Shown piece by piece: positions 9,568 to 18,398 of a DNA stretch of 47,072 nt (positions within the stretch are counted from its first letter, which is position 1; every line of letters starts with the position of its first letter). Source of the DNA: Clostridium sp. (GTDB lineage: Bacteria > Bacillota > Clostridia > Clostridiales > Clostridiaceae); the NCBI RefSeq assembly GCF_021372645.1, contig NZ_JAJFUC010000103.1, positions 1 to 47,072 on the forward strand. Reading direction: 5' to 3'. The notes beneath the pieces are model-generated. The model saw nothing but the letters and a program-made list of their open reading frames with translations. It searched no databases and was not told where the DNA came from. The position numbers and the translations under genes were made by a program.

Positions 9568-10677
9568 TTATATTTCATATTTTATATCTGAAATAACTAT
9601 TGAAAGAGCATCTATTAAATTAATTTTAGAACCAACTTCATTTAGACGTTCGCTTTTAATTATTTTTACAATAGGCCTTAATGGAAAATTTGGAAGTGTC
9701 TCTTCAACTATTCCTATATCACCATTACTAAGGCTTACGATTGTTCCTTGAGGAAAAGGAATAACAATTTTGCAAAATATACTAAGGATATCATAATCGA
9801 ATAGTGTTCCTGCATTGGACATTAAATACTCTAATGCATCATTAGGGCACATAGCTCTTTTATATGGTCTATCAGAAGTTAGTGCATCATAAACATCAGC
9901 AATGCTTACAATTCTAGCCAGATAGTTAATTTTATTACCTATAATACCGTTAGGATAACCTAATCCATCAAATCTTTCATGATGTTGTAAAACTATTGAT
10001 TTAATATAAGAGCTTACATCAAAAGACTTTTTTAATAAATCATATCCATATCTTGAATGACATTTCACCGTTTCAAATTCTTTAGGAGTTAACTTACCTG
10101 GCTTTTGAAGAATTTCTTTTGGTATAAATGACTTTCCTATATCATGAATTAATGCGCCAATGCAAAGATAAGTCAATTTTTCCTTAGGTAGATTTAAGCT
10201 AATACCAAGTATAATAGATATTACGGCAACATTAACACAATGAGCATAAGTGTAGTTATCCATACTTTTTATATCAACTAAAGAAAGTAATACATTCTTA
10301 TTTGATAAAACATTTTCTAATATTTCTTCTGCTATTTCATTAATTGAATTGAAATATTTTTGTTCTTGATTTGTATATTCACTAATAGTACGTTTTTCGA
10401 ATTTATGAGTTGAAGCTATTCTTTCTATATCAGAAAAAGTTTCTTTAATTACAGAAATAGACTTTTGTCTTAATTCTGGTTTGATAATATCTTCAATTTC
10501 TACAGAACTGTATTCGTCAATTATGTAAAGAGAAAATATTTTAAATTCTTTAACTTTCATTAATATATCATCTGTTAATACAATACCAGCTCTAAGTAAA
10601 CAGCGGCCATCACAAGAATATATATCTTTGCCCAATAAAGAGTTTTCTCTAATACATTCAATAGGAACCAATCGCAT
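9568..10677 (-). CDS. HD-GYP domain protein, probable cyclic-di-GMP phosphodiesterase
   Basis: HD-GYP proteins hydrolyse cyclic-di-GMP to pGpG or GMP. With the ATG at 10677 the protein is 369 residues: an N-terminal region of about 125 residues with no recognised domain, then the HD-GYP domain at about 140-300. The metal and signature residues are present: H146, HDIGK (H178, D179), H207, HHERFDGLGYP (H232, H233, E234) and D261. No membrane segment or receiver domain is seen, so it is probably cytoplasmic. I chose 10677 because GCGAGG lies about 10 bases upstream; the further 40 residues upstream would run through the promoter. It is transcribed alone, convergent to the carAB side. Confidence 0.88.
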   Translation of the reverse strand: MRLVPIECIRENSLLGKDIYSCDGRCLLRAGIVLTDDILMKVKEFKIFSLYIIDEYSSVEIEDIIKPELRQKSISVIKETFSDIERIASTHKFEKRTISEYTNQEQKYFNSINEIAEEILENVLSNKNVLLSLVDIKSMDNYTYAHCVNVAVISIILGISLNLPKEKLTYLCIGALIHDIGKSFIPKEILQKPGKLTPKEFETVKCHSRYGYDLLKKSFDVSSYIKSIVLQHHERFDGLGYPNGIIGNKINYLARIVSIADVYDALTSDRPYKRAMCPNDALEYLMSNAGTLFDYDILSIFCKIVIPFPQGTIVSLSNGDIGIVEETLPNFPLRPIVKIIKSERLNEVGSKINLIDALSIVISDIKYEI

Positions 10678-10741
10678 AGTTATATACCTCGCAAAATTAA
10701 TAATAATTGTTGTTATGTTATAAATAACATCAACATGTAAA

Positions 10742-10770
10742 ATTATACTATAAGAATAAAAAAATGTGAA
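10742..10770 (-). promoter_or_regulatory. Putative sigma-A promoter of the HD-GYP gene
   Basis: On the minus strand TTCACA (10770-10765) and a perfect TATAAT (10747-10742) are 17 bases apart. They lie 65 bases upstream of the ATG chosen at 10677, which supports the shorter protein start. Confidence 0.6.
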
Positions 10771-10873
10771 GATAATAGCGTTAAAAGTAATAATCACACG
10801 CTTAGTTATTTCTGTAGACCATCTTTTAATGGCAGCTAATTTAAAGCTATTAATTATAGCATCTGTAAAAACA

Positions 10874-11095
10874 TTATTTCTCTTTAATGCTTGGATAGGG
10901 ATTTATTATAAAATCATAATTGTCAGGTAGAGTCTTATATTTCAGATTATGGACATAAGGAGCACCTAGTACTATGAAGGTGCACATAACTAGGTTAAAA
11001 TAATCATTAAAACAAAGTAGTGTTAGAACGGCTAGACATGAGATAAATAAAGTAATAAAATATTTATTAGATGAGGCATATTCAAGAAATAACAA
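10874..11095 (-). CDS. Uncertain small hydrophobic ORF partly inside a repeat
   Basis: A 73-codon frame starting at TTG 11095 has two hydrophobic stretches (about residues 12-28 and 32-45) and a polar tail ending PYPSIKEK. I do not recognise it. Its first codons lie inside the palindromic repeat at 11074-11229 and no good ribosome site is seen, so it may be the 3' part of a gene cut off by the repeat, or noise. It occupies most of the gap between the HD-GYP gene and the repeat. Confidence 0.2.
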   Translation of the reverse strand: MLFLEYASSNKYFITLFISCLAVLTLLCFNDYFNLVMCTFIVLGAPYVHNLKYKTLPDNYDFIINPYPSIKEK

Positions 11096-11229
11096 GTCAA
11101 TATGTGTCTATTTTATGCAATACTATGTTGTTATGTTCACCTAATAGCTCACTATGAGATGAACATATATCCTTGTCTAGTGCAAAATATACGTCATATC
11201 TTTGACTCATTAATTTATTTCATATGCCT
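11074..11229. repeat. Long imperfect palindromic repeat (MITE-like), full-length copy
   Basis: The left end AGGCATATTCAAGAAATAAC and the right end, read in reverse complement as AGGCATATGAAATAAATT, are similar. The inner halves also match each other in inverted order: a TATTTT...ATGTTCA(C/T)CT pattern on each side of a centre near 11148. The whole 156 bases could fold into one hairpin. Shorter relatives occur at 18343, 19667 and 26488. No transposase is present, so it is non-autonomous if mobile. Confidence 0.6.
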
Positions 11230-11259
11230 ACTTTTAGAAAAAGATGGAGTGAGGACGCT

Positions 11260-12039
11260 TTGGATATTAAAAATAGTCCCATAGGATTTTTTGATTCAGG
11301 GGTAGGTGGTTTAAGTGTAATGAAAGAAGCCGTTTCTATGATGCCAAATGAAAACTTTATATATTTTGGAGATTCAAAAAATGCTCCTTATGGAACTAAG
11401 GAGCTAGTTGAAGTTAAAAATCTTACTTTGAGTGCAGTAGATTTTTTGTTAAATAAGAATGTTAAAGCAATTGTAGTAGCTTGCAATACAGCAACTAGTG
11501 CAGCAATTGAAGATATTAGAGATAAGTATAAACATATTGCTATAATAGGCATAGAACCTGCTTTAAAGCCTGCTGTTAAACTTAATAGAAAAGGTAATAT
11601 AATAATAATGGCAACACCTATGACATTAAGAGAGAAGAAGTTTAAGCTTCTAATGGATATGTATAAAAATCAATCAAGTATAGTATCATTGCCTTGTGCA
11701 GGTCTTGTAGAATTTATAGAACAAGGAATACTAGACGGAGAAAAATTAGAAAATTATTTAAAAGAAAAATTCAAACCTTATTTAGAGGATGATATGGCAG
11801 CAATTGTTTTAGGGTGCACACATTATCCTTTTATAAAGAAGGCTTTATCTAATGTTGTTGGTCATGATATATCTCTTATTGATGGTGGACTTGGTACTTC
11901 TCATGAATTAAAAAGAAAGTTAATAGAAAAAGGTTTGTTAAATGATTCAAAAGAAAAAGGAAATATAGCAATTTATAATTCCATAAATGATAATAAAATT
12001 ATAGATTTCTGTTATAATCTAATTAATGTAAAAATATAA
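11260..12039 (+). CDS. murI: Glutamate racemase
   Basis: MurI converts L- to D-glutamate for peptidoglycan. The protein is 259 residues from the TTG at 11260. The two catalytic cysteines are C75 (VACNTATSA) and C186 (LGCTHYPF); [12 protein letters not shown] and [11 protein letters not shown] are typical N-terminal motifs. The TTG start gives the usual MurI beginning ([14 protein letters not shown]) and has GGAGTGAGG upstream; the in-frame ATG at 11224 lies in the end of the palindromic repeat and adds 12 unrelated residues. It is followed after about 100 bases by the cyclophilin gene. Confidence 0.93.
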   Translation: MDIKNSPIGFFDSGVGGLSVMKEAVSMMPNENFIYFGDSKNAPYGTKELVEVKNLTLSAVDFLLNKNVKAIVVACNTATSAAIEDIRDKYKHIAIIGIEPALKPAVKLNRKGNIIIMATPMTLREKKFKLLMDMYKNQSSIVSLPCAGLVEFIEQGILDGEKLENYLKEKFKPYLEDDMAAIVLGCTHYPFIKKALSNVVGHDISLIDGGLGTSHELKRKLIEKGLLNDSKEKGNIAIYNSINDNKIIDFCYNLINVKI

Positions 12040-12142
12040 ATATAATTCGAGTTTAGAGAAAATCAATATTAATTACGAATTTAATTTTATATTTTAGATA
12101 ATAATATTATTTAAGATTGATATCGAGAGGAGAAATTTAAAA

Positions 12143-12667
12143 ATGAAGAATCCAATTATTACAATTACTATGGAAAATGGTGGAGTTATTAAAGCAGAAT
12201 TATATCCTGAAATAGCGCCAAATACAGTAAGCAATTTTGTAGATTTAATTAATAGAGGTTTTTATGATGGGCTAATATTCCATAGGGTTATTCCTGGTTT
12301 TATGATCCAAGGAGGATGTCCAGAAGGTAGTGGTATGGGTGGTCCAGGATATTCTATAAAGGGAGAATTTACAGGTAATGGTTTTAAAAATACATTAAAG
12401 CATTCAAAGGGAGTATTATCAATGGCAAGATCTATGCACCCAGACTCAGCAGGAAGTCAATTTTTCATTATGGTAGCAGATGCTCCGCACTTAGATGGAC
12501 AATATGCATCATTTGGTAAAGTTATCGAAGGGATGGAAGTAGCAGATAAAATTGTTGCTCAAAAGACTGATATGTCAGATAGACCTTATGAAGATCAAGT
12601 AATAAAAAGTGTTACAGTAGACACACTAGGTGAAGAAATTAAAGAGCCAGAAATAATTGAAGAATAA
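12143..12667 (+). CDS. Cyclophilin-type peptidyl-prolyl isomerase
   Basis: The 174-residue protein is a single cyclophilin domain that catalyses proline cis-trans isomerisation during protein folding. Signature residues are present: FHRVIPGFMIQGG, the SMARS...SAGSQFFI segment and the FGKV motif near the C terminus. There is no signal peptide, so it is cytoplasmic (PpiB-like). The ATG follows AGAGGAG by about nine bases. It sits between murI and the DUF3783 gene with moderate gaps, so it may have its own promoter. Confidence 0.93.
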   Translation: MKNPIITITMENGGVIKAELYPEIAPNTVSNFVDLINRGFYDGLIFHRVIPGFMIQGGCPEGSGMGGPGYSIKGEFTGNGFKNTLKHSKGVLSMARSMHPDSAGSQFFIMVADAPHLDGQYASFGKVIEGMEVADKIVAQKTDMSDRPYEDQVIKSVTVDTLGEEIKEPEIIEE

Positions 12668-12781
12668 ATCTCTTAGTTAAAACAATGTATATACAATAAG
12701 ATAGTTTGCTGCAAAATCATTTCAAAACGATATATTTAGTTACAGAGCTTACATGAAGTAAATGGAAAAGAAGGGGCGAAA

Positions 12782-13147
12782 ATGGCTATAAGTAATAAGT
12801 GTATATTAGCATATGGGTTAAAGGAAGAAGAAATTAAAAAAATTGAGAGCCAAAATATTAAGATAATAGAAATAAATAATGATATGGCATTAATGAAATT
12901 GGAAGATATAATATGTGAAGAGAGCAATGAAAATTCTTATGATGAGTTGCCATTAAATGAAAAGGCACTTATTTTTAATGGATTTAAAGATGAACAATTA
13001 AAAGTTATAATTAGATATATTAGGGGATTTGTTAAAGGTGGAGTATTAGCTGTATCTACAGCACAAAATTATAAGTGGACTTTTAAATGTTTATTAGAAC
13101 ATTTAGTTGAAGAAAGAGAATGGTTTGAAGCATCTAAAAGGAAATAG
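12782..13147 (+). CDS. DUF3783 family protein
   Basis: A 121-residue soluble protein with the DUF3783 pattern in its second half (residues about 58-118: NEKALIFNGF, IRGFVKGGVLAV, TWTFKCLLEHL-like segment, EREWFE). The family is small and of unknown function. The start has an AGGGGCG site. The XRE regulator gene starts 29 bases after its stop, so the two are likely co-transcribed and share one terminator. This pairing is the only clue to function. No catalytic motif is visible. Confidence 0.75.
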   Translation: MAISNKCILAYGLKEEEIKKIESQNIKIIEINNDMALMKLEDIICEESNENSYDELPLNEKALIFNGFKDEQLKVIIRYIRGFVKGGVLAVSTAQNYKWTFKCLLEHLVEEREWFEASKRK

Positions 13148-13176
13148 CGAGTCAAAGCAAAAGGGGAGAAAGTAAA

Positions 13177-13845
13177 GTGAGTCGTGTAGGAGAAAATATA
13201 AAGCAAGCTAGAGAAAAAAGTGGTATGACAGTTAAAGCCTTAGCTAAGAAATTAGGTGTAGCGGATAAATACTTAAATGAAGTTGAAATGGGAAGAAAAG
13301 TTGCTCCTGAATCATTTATAGACAAAGCAGCTAAAGTTTTAAAGGCTGATTTGAATGATATAAGTATGGTTGTTACAGATGAGGCATTAATGGAAGAAAG
13401 GAAGACTTTAAAAGAGATTCCTAAGAGAAATACAGAGAACTCAGAAGTCTGGACAGATGCTTTTTCATCAGTACTTAAAAGCGTTCCAATATATAATTAT
13501 TCATTATCAAATAAAAAGGGGTCTAAAGAGATGCCTATTCATTCAAATAAAATAGAAAATTATCCACAAGATAAGGTATTTTATTTGGAAATAGAAGATA
13601 ATGAAATGAATGGTTTCAGAATGTTAAAAGGTGATATTGCTTTTGCGCATAGTATAAAAGAAGTTAACAATAATGGATTTTTCTTAATTGACTATAAGGG
13701 AAATAGAAAGATAAGACAAGTAAAAGTTTTAGGAAATTCAAAGGTACTTTTAGTTAGTAATGCAGGAAGTTTACTTACTGAAACTATGGAATTAAAAGAA
13801 ATAGATGTAATTGCTAAATTAGAAAGAGTTGAAATTAAATTATAG
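13177..13845 (+). CDS. XRE-family regulator with degenerate LexA/S24-like C-terminal domain
   Basis: Residues about 6-60 form a Cro/CI-type helix-turn-helix (IKQAREKSGMTVKALAKKLG). Residues about 118-222 look like the S24/LexA C-terminal fold: FYLEIEDNEMNGFRMLKGDIAF has the spacing of the usual DSM...GI..GD motif. The catalytic serine position appears to be E143, so self-cleavage is unlikely; the domain would serve for dimerising or sensing. It starts at GTG 13177, with AAGGGGAG upstream, 29 bases after the DUF3783 gene. Targets are unknown. A strong terminator follows. Confidence 0.75.
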   Translation: MSRVGENIKQAREKSGMTVKALAKKLGVADKYLNEVEMGRKVAPESFIDKAAKVLKADLNDISMVVTDEALMEERKTLKEIPKRNTENSEVWTDAFSSVLKSVPIYNYSLSNKKGSKEMPIHSNKIENYPQDKVFYLEIEDNEMNGFRMLKGDIAFAHSIKEVNNNGFFLIDYKGNRKIRQVKVLGNSKVLLVSNAGSLLTETMELKEIDVIAKLERVEIKL

Positions 13846-13890
13846 TAAAAAAGAAATATAAGAAGTTGTTTTGAAAGATTAAATATAGAA

Positions 13891-13955
13891 ATAAACAAAG
13901 AAATAGAGGGTAATTGGTTATTCTAATTATTCTCTATTTCTTTGTTTATTTTTCT
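13891..13955 (+). terminator. Strong terminator after the XRE gene
   Basis: An 18-base-pair perfect stem (13891-13908 with 13932-13949) extends inward with further A-T and G-T pairs, and TTTTTCTTT follows. Because the left arm complement is also T/A-rich it may act in both directions. Confidence 0.85.
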
Positions 13956-14011
13956 TTATGAAATCATATGCATGATAGTTTATACTCCATTGTAAATAAT
14001 TCTATTTTTGT

Positions 14012-14040
14012 TACACATGGATATTTAGTTGCATAGTATA
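14012..14040 (+). promoter_or_regulatory. Possible sigma-K-type sporulation promoter
   Basis: CATAGTATA at 14032-14040 fits the sigma-K -10 pattern CATAnnnTA fully. TACA (14012-14015) is 16 bases upstream and holds the central AC of the -35 element. The site is 22 bases before the protease start. No convincing sigma-A pair is seen nearby. Short motifs like this occur by chance in AT-rich DNA, so this is suggestive only. Confidence 0.35.
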
Positions 14041-14061
14041 TGTATATATTTTATTTAGGGT

Positions 14062-17000
14062 GTGGTTATTATAGCTAATTTAAAAAGACAAATATCGTCA
14101 AAGACTGACGCATCAATAGGGTTATTAACTAATGTGCCAACGGCAATATTAAATAAATTAGGTTACAAATTTAACTTAGAAAACCAAAGTAATAATATAG
14201 AGCTTGTTATTCTATATAGAAATAGTGCAGATCAAACAAAGGCATTTATTGAAAGTTTAGGTGGAAAATTTCAGGATTTAGGATTTAACTTTGCAATAAT
14301 TAATATACCAATAAATAAGTTACAGGAACTATCAGTAAGCAACACTATTCAATATATAGAATTACCTAAAAATTTATATGAGCAAGATCAAGAAAGTAAT
14401 AGGGTATCATGCATACTTCAATTAACTCCTGATTATAATGTTTCAGGCGAAGGTGTGCTAGTTGGATTTGTAGATTCAGGAATAGATTATACGCACCCAG
14501 CATTTATGAACACTAGTGGAACAACAAGAATAGAGTATATTTATGATTTAAGTACTGGAGGAAATATTTATAATAAGCAAATGATAAATGAAGCAATAAA
14601 GTCTACTAACCCATATTCAATAATCCCATCTATTGACAATACGGGGCATGGAACTCATGTAGCAGGAATTGCATGCGCTGGAGGAAATATAAATCCGATG
14701 TATAAAGGAGCAGCACCTAATGCTTCAATAGCAATGGTGAAGGCTGCAAGAGGGGTAACAATATTAAGTTCTCAAATAATGCAAGGGATTAAGTTCTTAT
14801 TAGATAAGAGTAAGGAACTCAATATGCCTTTAATTATTAGTATTAGCTTAAGCACAAATGATGGGGCTCATAATGGAAGTAGCTTATTGGAACAATATAT
14901 TAGAACAGTTTCTAATTTGGAGAGAGTAGCCATTGTTATAGCTGCTGGAAATGAAGGAGATGCAGGGCATCATGTTGGAGGTACATTAAATAAGACTCAA
15001 AGAGAAATTTTCAACATAGCAAGTGATGAACAATCAGTTGTTATGAATTTATATAAGTCAATTTTACCTAATATATCAATTAATATAATAAGCCCAACAG
15101 GGCGGAGTAGTGGAAATATTAATATACAAGAAGGATATCTTCAAGGTGCTGTAGGAAGTGATAGATATGATATATATGTAGCAGGAGCTAAACCCTTTGA
15201 ACTAAATAGTGAAATTAAAATAATTTTATCTACTAGAGCTGAATATATTTCTGACGGAGTATGGACTTTAGAAATAAATGTCTTGAATGAGTACTTAGGT
15301 ACATATTCAATATGGCTTCCGGTGTTAGAGGGTCTTAATCCTAAAACAAAATTTTTAGAGCCAAATCAATTCAATACTTTAGGGATACCAGCAACAGTAG
15401 ATAATATAATTGCAGTTGGAAGTTATAATTATAGAACGAATAATCTTTCATCATTTAGTGGAAGAGGTGCACAAAATCAAGGGAGTTTAGTAAGGCCTGA
15501 TTTAGTGGCGCCAGGAGAAGATATAATGGGTCCAGTTCCTAATGGAAGTTATGATAGTAAGACTGGAACATCAATGGCAACTCCTCAAGTATCTGGGATA
15601 TGTGCACTAATTATGCAGTGGGGTATAGTTAAAGGAAATGATCCATATATGTTTGGACAAAGATTGAAATATTATTTAATAAAAGGAGCAAAAAGAAGAC
15701 GTATAGATGTAACATATCCAAATCCATTATGGGGATATGGAGAAGTGTGTGCATTGGATAGTTTAAGTTTACTTAAAGAAGATCTAAATGCTATTTTAAG
15801 TAGAGGAAATATAAATCATAAGGATGTACTAGTAACAAATAATACATTTGATAAATATAATATTTCGAGGAAAAATATTGAAGGAAGAATTATGGATAAT
15901 ATGAGTAATGGGACAGCTAAACCCAATATGGGTAGATTGAAGGTGCAATGCTTTAGAGGTAATGATTACATTCCAATTGATGGTGCTAAGATAACTGTAA
16001 AGGGATCAGCAGGATCTGAAAATTTAAAAAGTATTGAGTTAGTTACGAATTCAGTTGGATTAACAAATGAAATAGAATTAGAAGCACCACCCATAGAATA
16101 TTCTTTAGATAAGAATAGTAATAAAACACCTTATAGTTTATATGATTTAACTATCGAAAGAAATGGATTTAAGCCAATAATAATAAAAGGGTGCCAAGTA
16201 TTTCCTACACAAGTTGCGTATCAAATATCTAATTTAGAAAGCAGTTTAGGAAGAGGTGATATGAGGCAGGAGGTTATAGATATACAACCAAATACACTAA
16301 ATGGAAATTTTCCGCCAAAGATACCTGAGGAAGTTGATAAGCCATTGCCACCACCGAGCTCAGGAGTTGTATTGCCTCAACCTATAGTGCCAGAATATAT
16401 CATTGTTCATCAAGGAGGTCCAAATGATCCATCAGCACCAAATTATAAAGTACCATTTAAAGATTACATTAAAAATGTTGCATCATGCGAAATATATTCA
16501 ACTTGGACTGAATCAGCTATAAGAGCAAATGTTTTTTGTATGATATCATTTACGTTAAATAGAATCTATACAGAGTGGTATAGAGGTAAAGGTAAGAATT
16601 TTGATCTTACAAGTTCAACTGCTTATGATCAAGCTTTTAATTATGGAAGAAATATTTATGATAATATAAGTATAATTGTAGATGAGATATTTTCTACTTA
16701 TGTAAGGAGAATTGGTAAGAAACAACCACTTTTCACACAATATTGTGATGGTAAGAGTGTTCAGTGCCCACAATGGTTAAGTCAATGGGATAGCCAATAT
16801 TTGAGTTTGCAGGGCAAAGTTCCATACGAGATATTGAAATATTATTATGGAGACGACATTGAATTAGTTACAGCTGAAAAAGTTGCTGGAAGTCCTATAT
16901 CATACCCTGGAGAAGAGTTAACAATTGGATCATCTGGCCCACCAGTTAGAACAATTCAAGGTCAATTAAACAGAATATCAAGAAATTATCCATTGATACC

Positions 17001-17259
17001 AAAGGTTGCTGAAGATGGACAATATACAGCTAAAACAGCAGAAGCAGTAAAAGTATTTCAACAAATATTTACATTACCACAAACAGGCGTAGTTGATTAT
17101 GCAACATGGTATAAAATATCAGATGTTTATGTCGGAGTAACTAGATTAGCAGAACTTACCACTACCGAATCAAGTAGGTTATGGACAAGAAATGAGTTTA
17201 TACCACCAATTGTACTGGGTTTAGATAATAGAAGAGAAATACCTAAATTTTATTATTAG
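14062..17259 (+). CDS. Csp-type subtilisin protease fused to SpoIID-like and peptidoglycan-binding domains
   Basis: This 1065-residue protein has several parts. Residues 1-115 resemble a prodomain. Residues about 125-575 are an S8 protease with D138 (VDSGIDYTHP), H196 (GHGTHVAG), N297 (AAGNEGD) and S504 (GTSMATPQ). A beta-rich insert at about 305-450 recalls the jelly-roll of Csp germination proteases. Residues about 624-735 look like a carboxypeptidase-regulatory fold, followed by a proline-rich linker (about 755-778). Residues about 785-950 are SpoIID-like, with the expected glutamate E810 and a QYCDG...SQW...EILKYYYG segment. Residues 956-1018 are a PG_binding_1 domain. There is no signal peptide, as for Csp proteins. 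A role in spore cortex processing or germination is inferred. The GTG start is uncertain: AGGG lies only one base before it. Confidence 0.85.
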   Translation: MVIIANLKRQISSKTDASIGLLTNVPTAILNKLGYKFNLENQSNNIELVILYRNSADQTKAFIESLGGKFQDLGFNFAIINIPINKLQELSVSNTIQYIELPKNLYEQDQESNRVSCILQLTPDYNVSGEGVLVGFVDSGIDYTHPAFMNTSGTTRIEYIYDLSTGGNIYNKQMINEAIKSTNPYSIIPSIDNTGHGTHVAGIACAGGNINPMYKGAAPNASIAMVKAARGVTILSSQIMQGIKFLLDKSKELNMPLIISISLSTNDGAHNGSSLLEQYIRTVSNLERVAIVIAAGNEGDAGHHVGGTLNKTQREIFNIASDEQSVVMNLYKSILPNISINIISPTGRSSGNINIQEGYLQGAVGSDRYDIYVAGAKPFELNSEIKIILSTRAEYISDGVWTLEINVLNEYLGTYSIWLPVLEGLNPKTKFLEPNQFNTLGIPATVDNIIAVGSYNYRTNNLSSFSGRGAQNQGSLVRPDLVAPGEDIMGPVPNGSYDSKTGTSMATPQVSGICALIMQWGIVKGNDPYMFGQRLKYYLIKGAKRRRIDVTYPNPLWGYGEVCALDSLSLLKEDLNAILSRGNINHKDVLVTNNTFDKYNISRKNIEGRIMDNMSNGTAKPNMGRLKVQCFRGNDYIPIDGAKITVKGSAGSENLKSIELVTNSVGLTNEIELEAPPIEYSLDKNSNKTPYSLYDLTIERNGFKPIIIKGCQVFPTQVAYQISNLESSLGRGDMRQEVIDIQPNTLNGNFPPKIPEEVDKPLPPPSSGVVLPQPIVPEYIIVHQGGPNDPSAPNYKVPFKDYIKNVASCEIYSTWTESAIRANVFCMISFTLNRIYTEWYRGKGKNFDLTSSTAYDQAFNYGRNIYDNISIIVDEIFSTYVRRIGKKQPLFTQYCDGKSVQCPQWLSQWDSQYLSLQGKVPYEILKYYYGDDIELVTAEKVAGSPISYPGEELTIGSSGPPVRTIQGQLNRISRNYPLIPKVAEDGQYTAKTAEAVKVFQQIFTLPQTGVVDYATWYKISDVYVGVTRLAELTTTESSRLWTRNEFIPPIVLGLDNRREIPKFYY

Positions 17260-17281
17260 GTTAATTAGATACCAAAGGTGA

Positions 17282-17343
17282 AAACTACACTTATGCGTAT
17301 AGCCCACTGAAATAAAGGGGGATGCATAAGTGTAGTTTATCTT
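17282..17343. terminator. Bidirectional terminator between convergent genes
   Basis: AAACTACACTTATGC (17282-17296) pairs perfectly with 17324-17338. AGCCC and GGGG pair further inside. T-rich DNA follows on the plus side (TTTATCTTTTT). The right arm overlaps the stop codon of the minus-strand radical SAM gene. Confidence 0.8.
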
Positions 17344-18320
17344 TTTACGCCTTCTAAATTAAACGAAGGAATAAAATCAGAAGTATTAGTACCTTCTTCT
17401 TGAATAAATCCGTTTGTAATTCCAAGTTCTACTGCATAATTAATTAGACTATCATAATGTTTTGGATTTAGGGATCTGTTTATTTCTGGGTAATCACAAG
17501 CTTTAAACATAGGTATATATTGATTCATTAAGCTTATATAAATGTTATCACCATATCTATTGTAAATAAGGTCAATTACCTTTTTTGAATCAAAAAGAAG
17601 TCCTGGAAGCATTAGATGTCTTACGATAATGCCTTTAATCATATGGCCTTTTGAGTCAAATTTAGGCTCACCAACTTGACTTATCATCTCATCAATTACT
17701 TTTATGGCATTAGAAGCATAATCATTAGCTTTAGAATATTTAATTGCGTACTTATCATTAAAATATTTAAAATCTGGAAGATAAACATCAATATATCCAT
17801 TTAATAATTTTATTGTTTCAAGAGAATCATAGCCATTTGTGTTATAAAGAATAGGAATTGTTAATTTATTTCTCTTTGCTATTTTTAATGATTCTATTAT
17901 TTGAGGAACATAATGTGTTGGAGTAACTAAATTAATATTATTTGCTCCTTTTTCTTGAAGCTCTAAAAATATTTCAGAAAGCCTTTCAATTGATACTTCC
18001 ATCCCAGTAACAAGCGATTCATTGATTGAATTTTGAATTTTCATATTGTTTAAAGAAGAGGTAGAAGAAATATTTTCTTTAGTTCCTTGGCTTATATCAT
18101 GATTTTGACAAAACACACATTTAAAATTACAATGAGAAAAAAATACAGTACCAGAACCATTACCCTGAGATATAGGTGGCTCTTCCCAAAGATGTAAAGA
18201 AGTTCTAGCAATTTTCACTTTATTTGAAGCTCTACAAAATCCCATTTGATTATCATTTCTGTTAACTTTACAATTTCTATGACAAAGAGTACATTCATCT
18301 AACATATCTAAATAATTCAT
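17337..18320 (-). CDS. Radical SAM protein, PflA-like (COG1313 type)
   Basis: A 327-residue radical SAM enzyme. C64, C68 and C71 (SHCNFKCVFCQNH) form the CxxxCxxC iron-sulfur site. Four more cysteines at 10, 13, 17 and 29 form an N-terminal cluster typical of this PflA-related group. Conserved features such as NLVTPTHYVPQI, YNTNGYDS and YLPDFKY are present. Members are annotated as pyruvate-formate-lyase-activating-like but the true substrate is not known, and no glycyl-radical enzyme lies nearby. I chose the ATG at 18320 because AAGGG lies 10 bases upstream; an in-frame TTG at 18338 is weaker. A palindromic repeat lies 22 bases upstream. Confidence 0.85.
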   Translation of the reverse strand: MNYLDMLDECTLCHRNCKVNRNDNQMGFCRASNKVKIARTSLHLWEEPPISQGNGSGTVFFSHCNFKCVFCQNHDISQGTKENISSTSSLNNMKIQNSINESLVTGMEVSIERLSEIFLELQEKGANNINLVTPTHYVPQIIESLKIAKRNKLTIPILYNTNGYDSLETIKLLNGYIDVYLPDFKYFNDKYAIKYSKANDYASNAIKVIDEMISQVGEPKFDSKGHMIKGIIVRHLMLPGLLFDSKKVIDLIYNRYGDNIYISLMNQYIPMFKACDYPEINRSLNPKHYDSLINYAVELGITNGFIQEEGTNTSDFIPSFNLEGVKR

Positions 18321-18342
18321 ATAAATCAAACCCTTCAAGATA

Positions 18343-18398
18343 AGGCATATTCAAAAAATAACGCTTCAGTATGCTAGTCTATTTTGTTCCATATGCCT
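18343..18398. repeat. Short palindromic repeat, same family as 11074-11229
   Basis: AGGCATAT at 18343 is mirrored by ATATGCCT at 18391-18398. The inner AAAAAATA pairs with TATTTT. The left part matches the 11.07-kb element almost base for base (AGGCATATTCAA-AAATAAC), as does the GTCTATTTT segment. Confidence 0.65.

Noticed and set aside
10678-10797. 40-residue N-terminal extension of the HD-GYP protein
   Set aside because: A good minus-strand promoter (TTCACA-17-TATAAT) lies within the extension, so it cannot be translated from that transcript.
11224-11259. ATG at 11224 as the murI start
   Set aside because: It lies in the end of the palindromic repeat, has no ribosome site and adds 12 residues unlike MurI. 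TTG 11260 has GGAGTGAGG and the normal N terminus.
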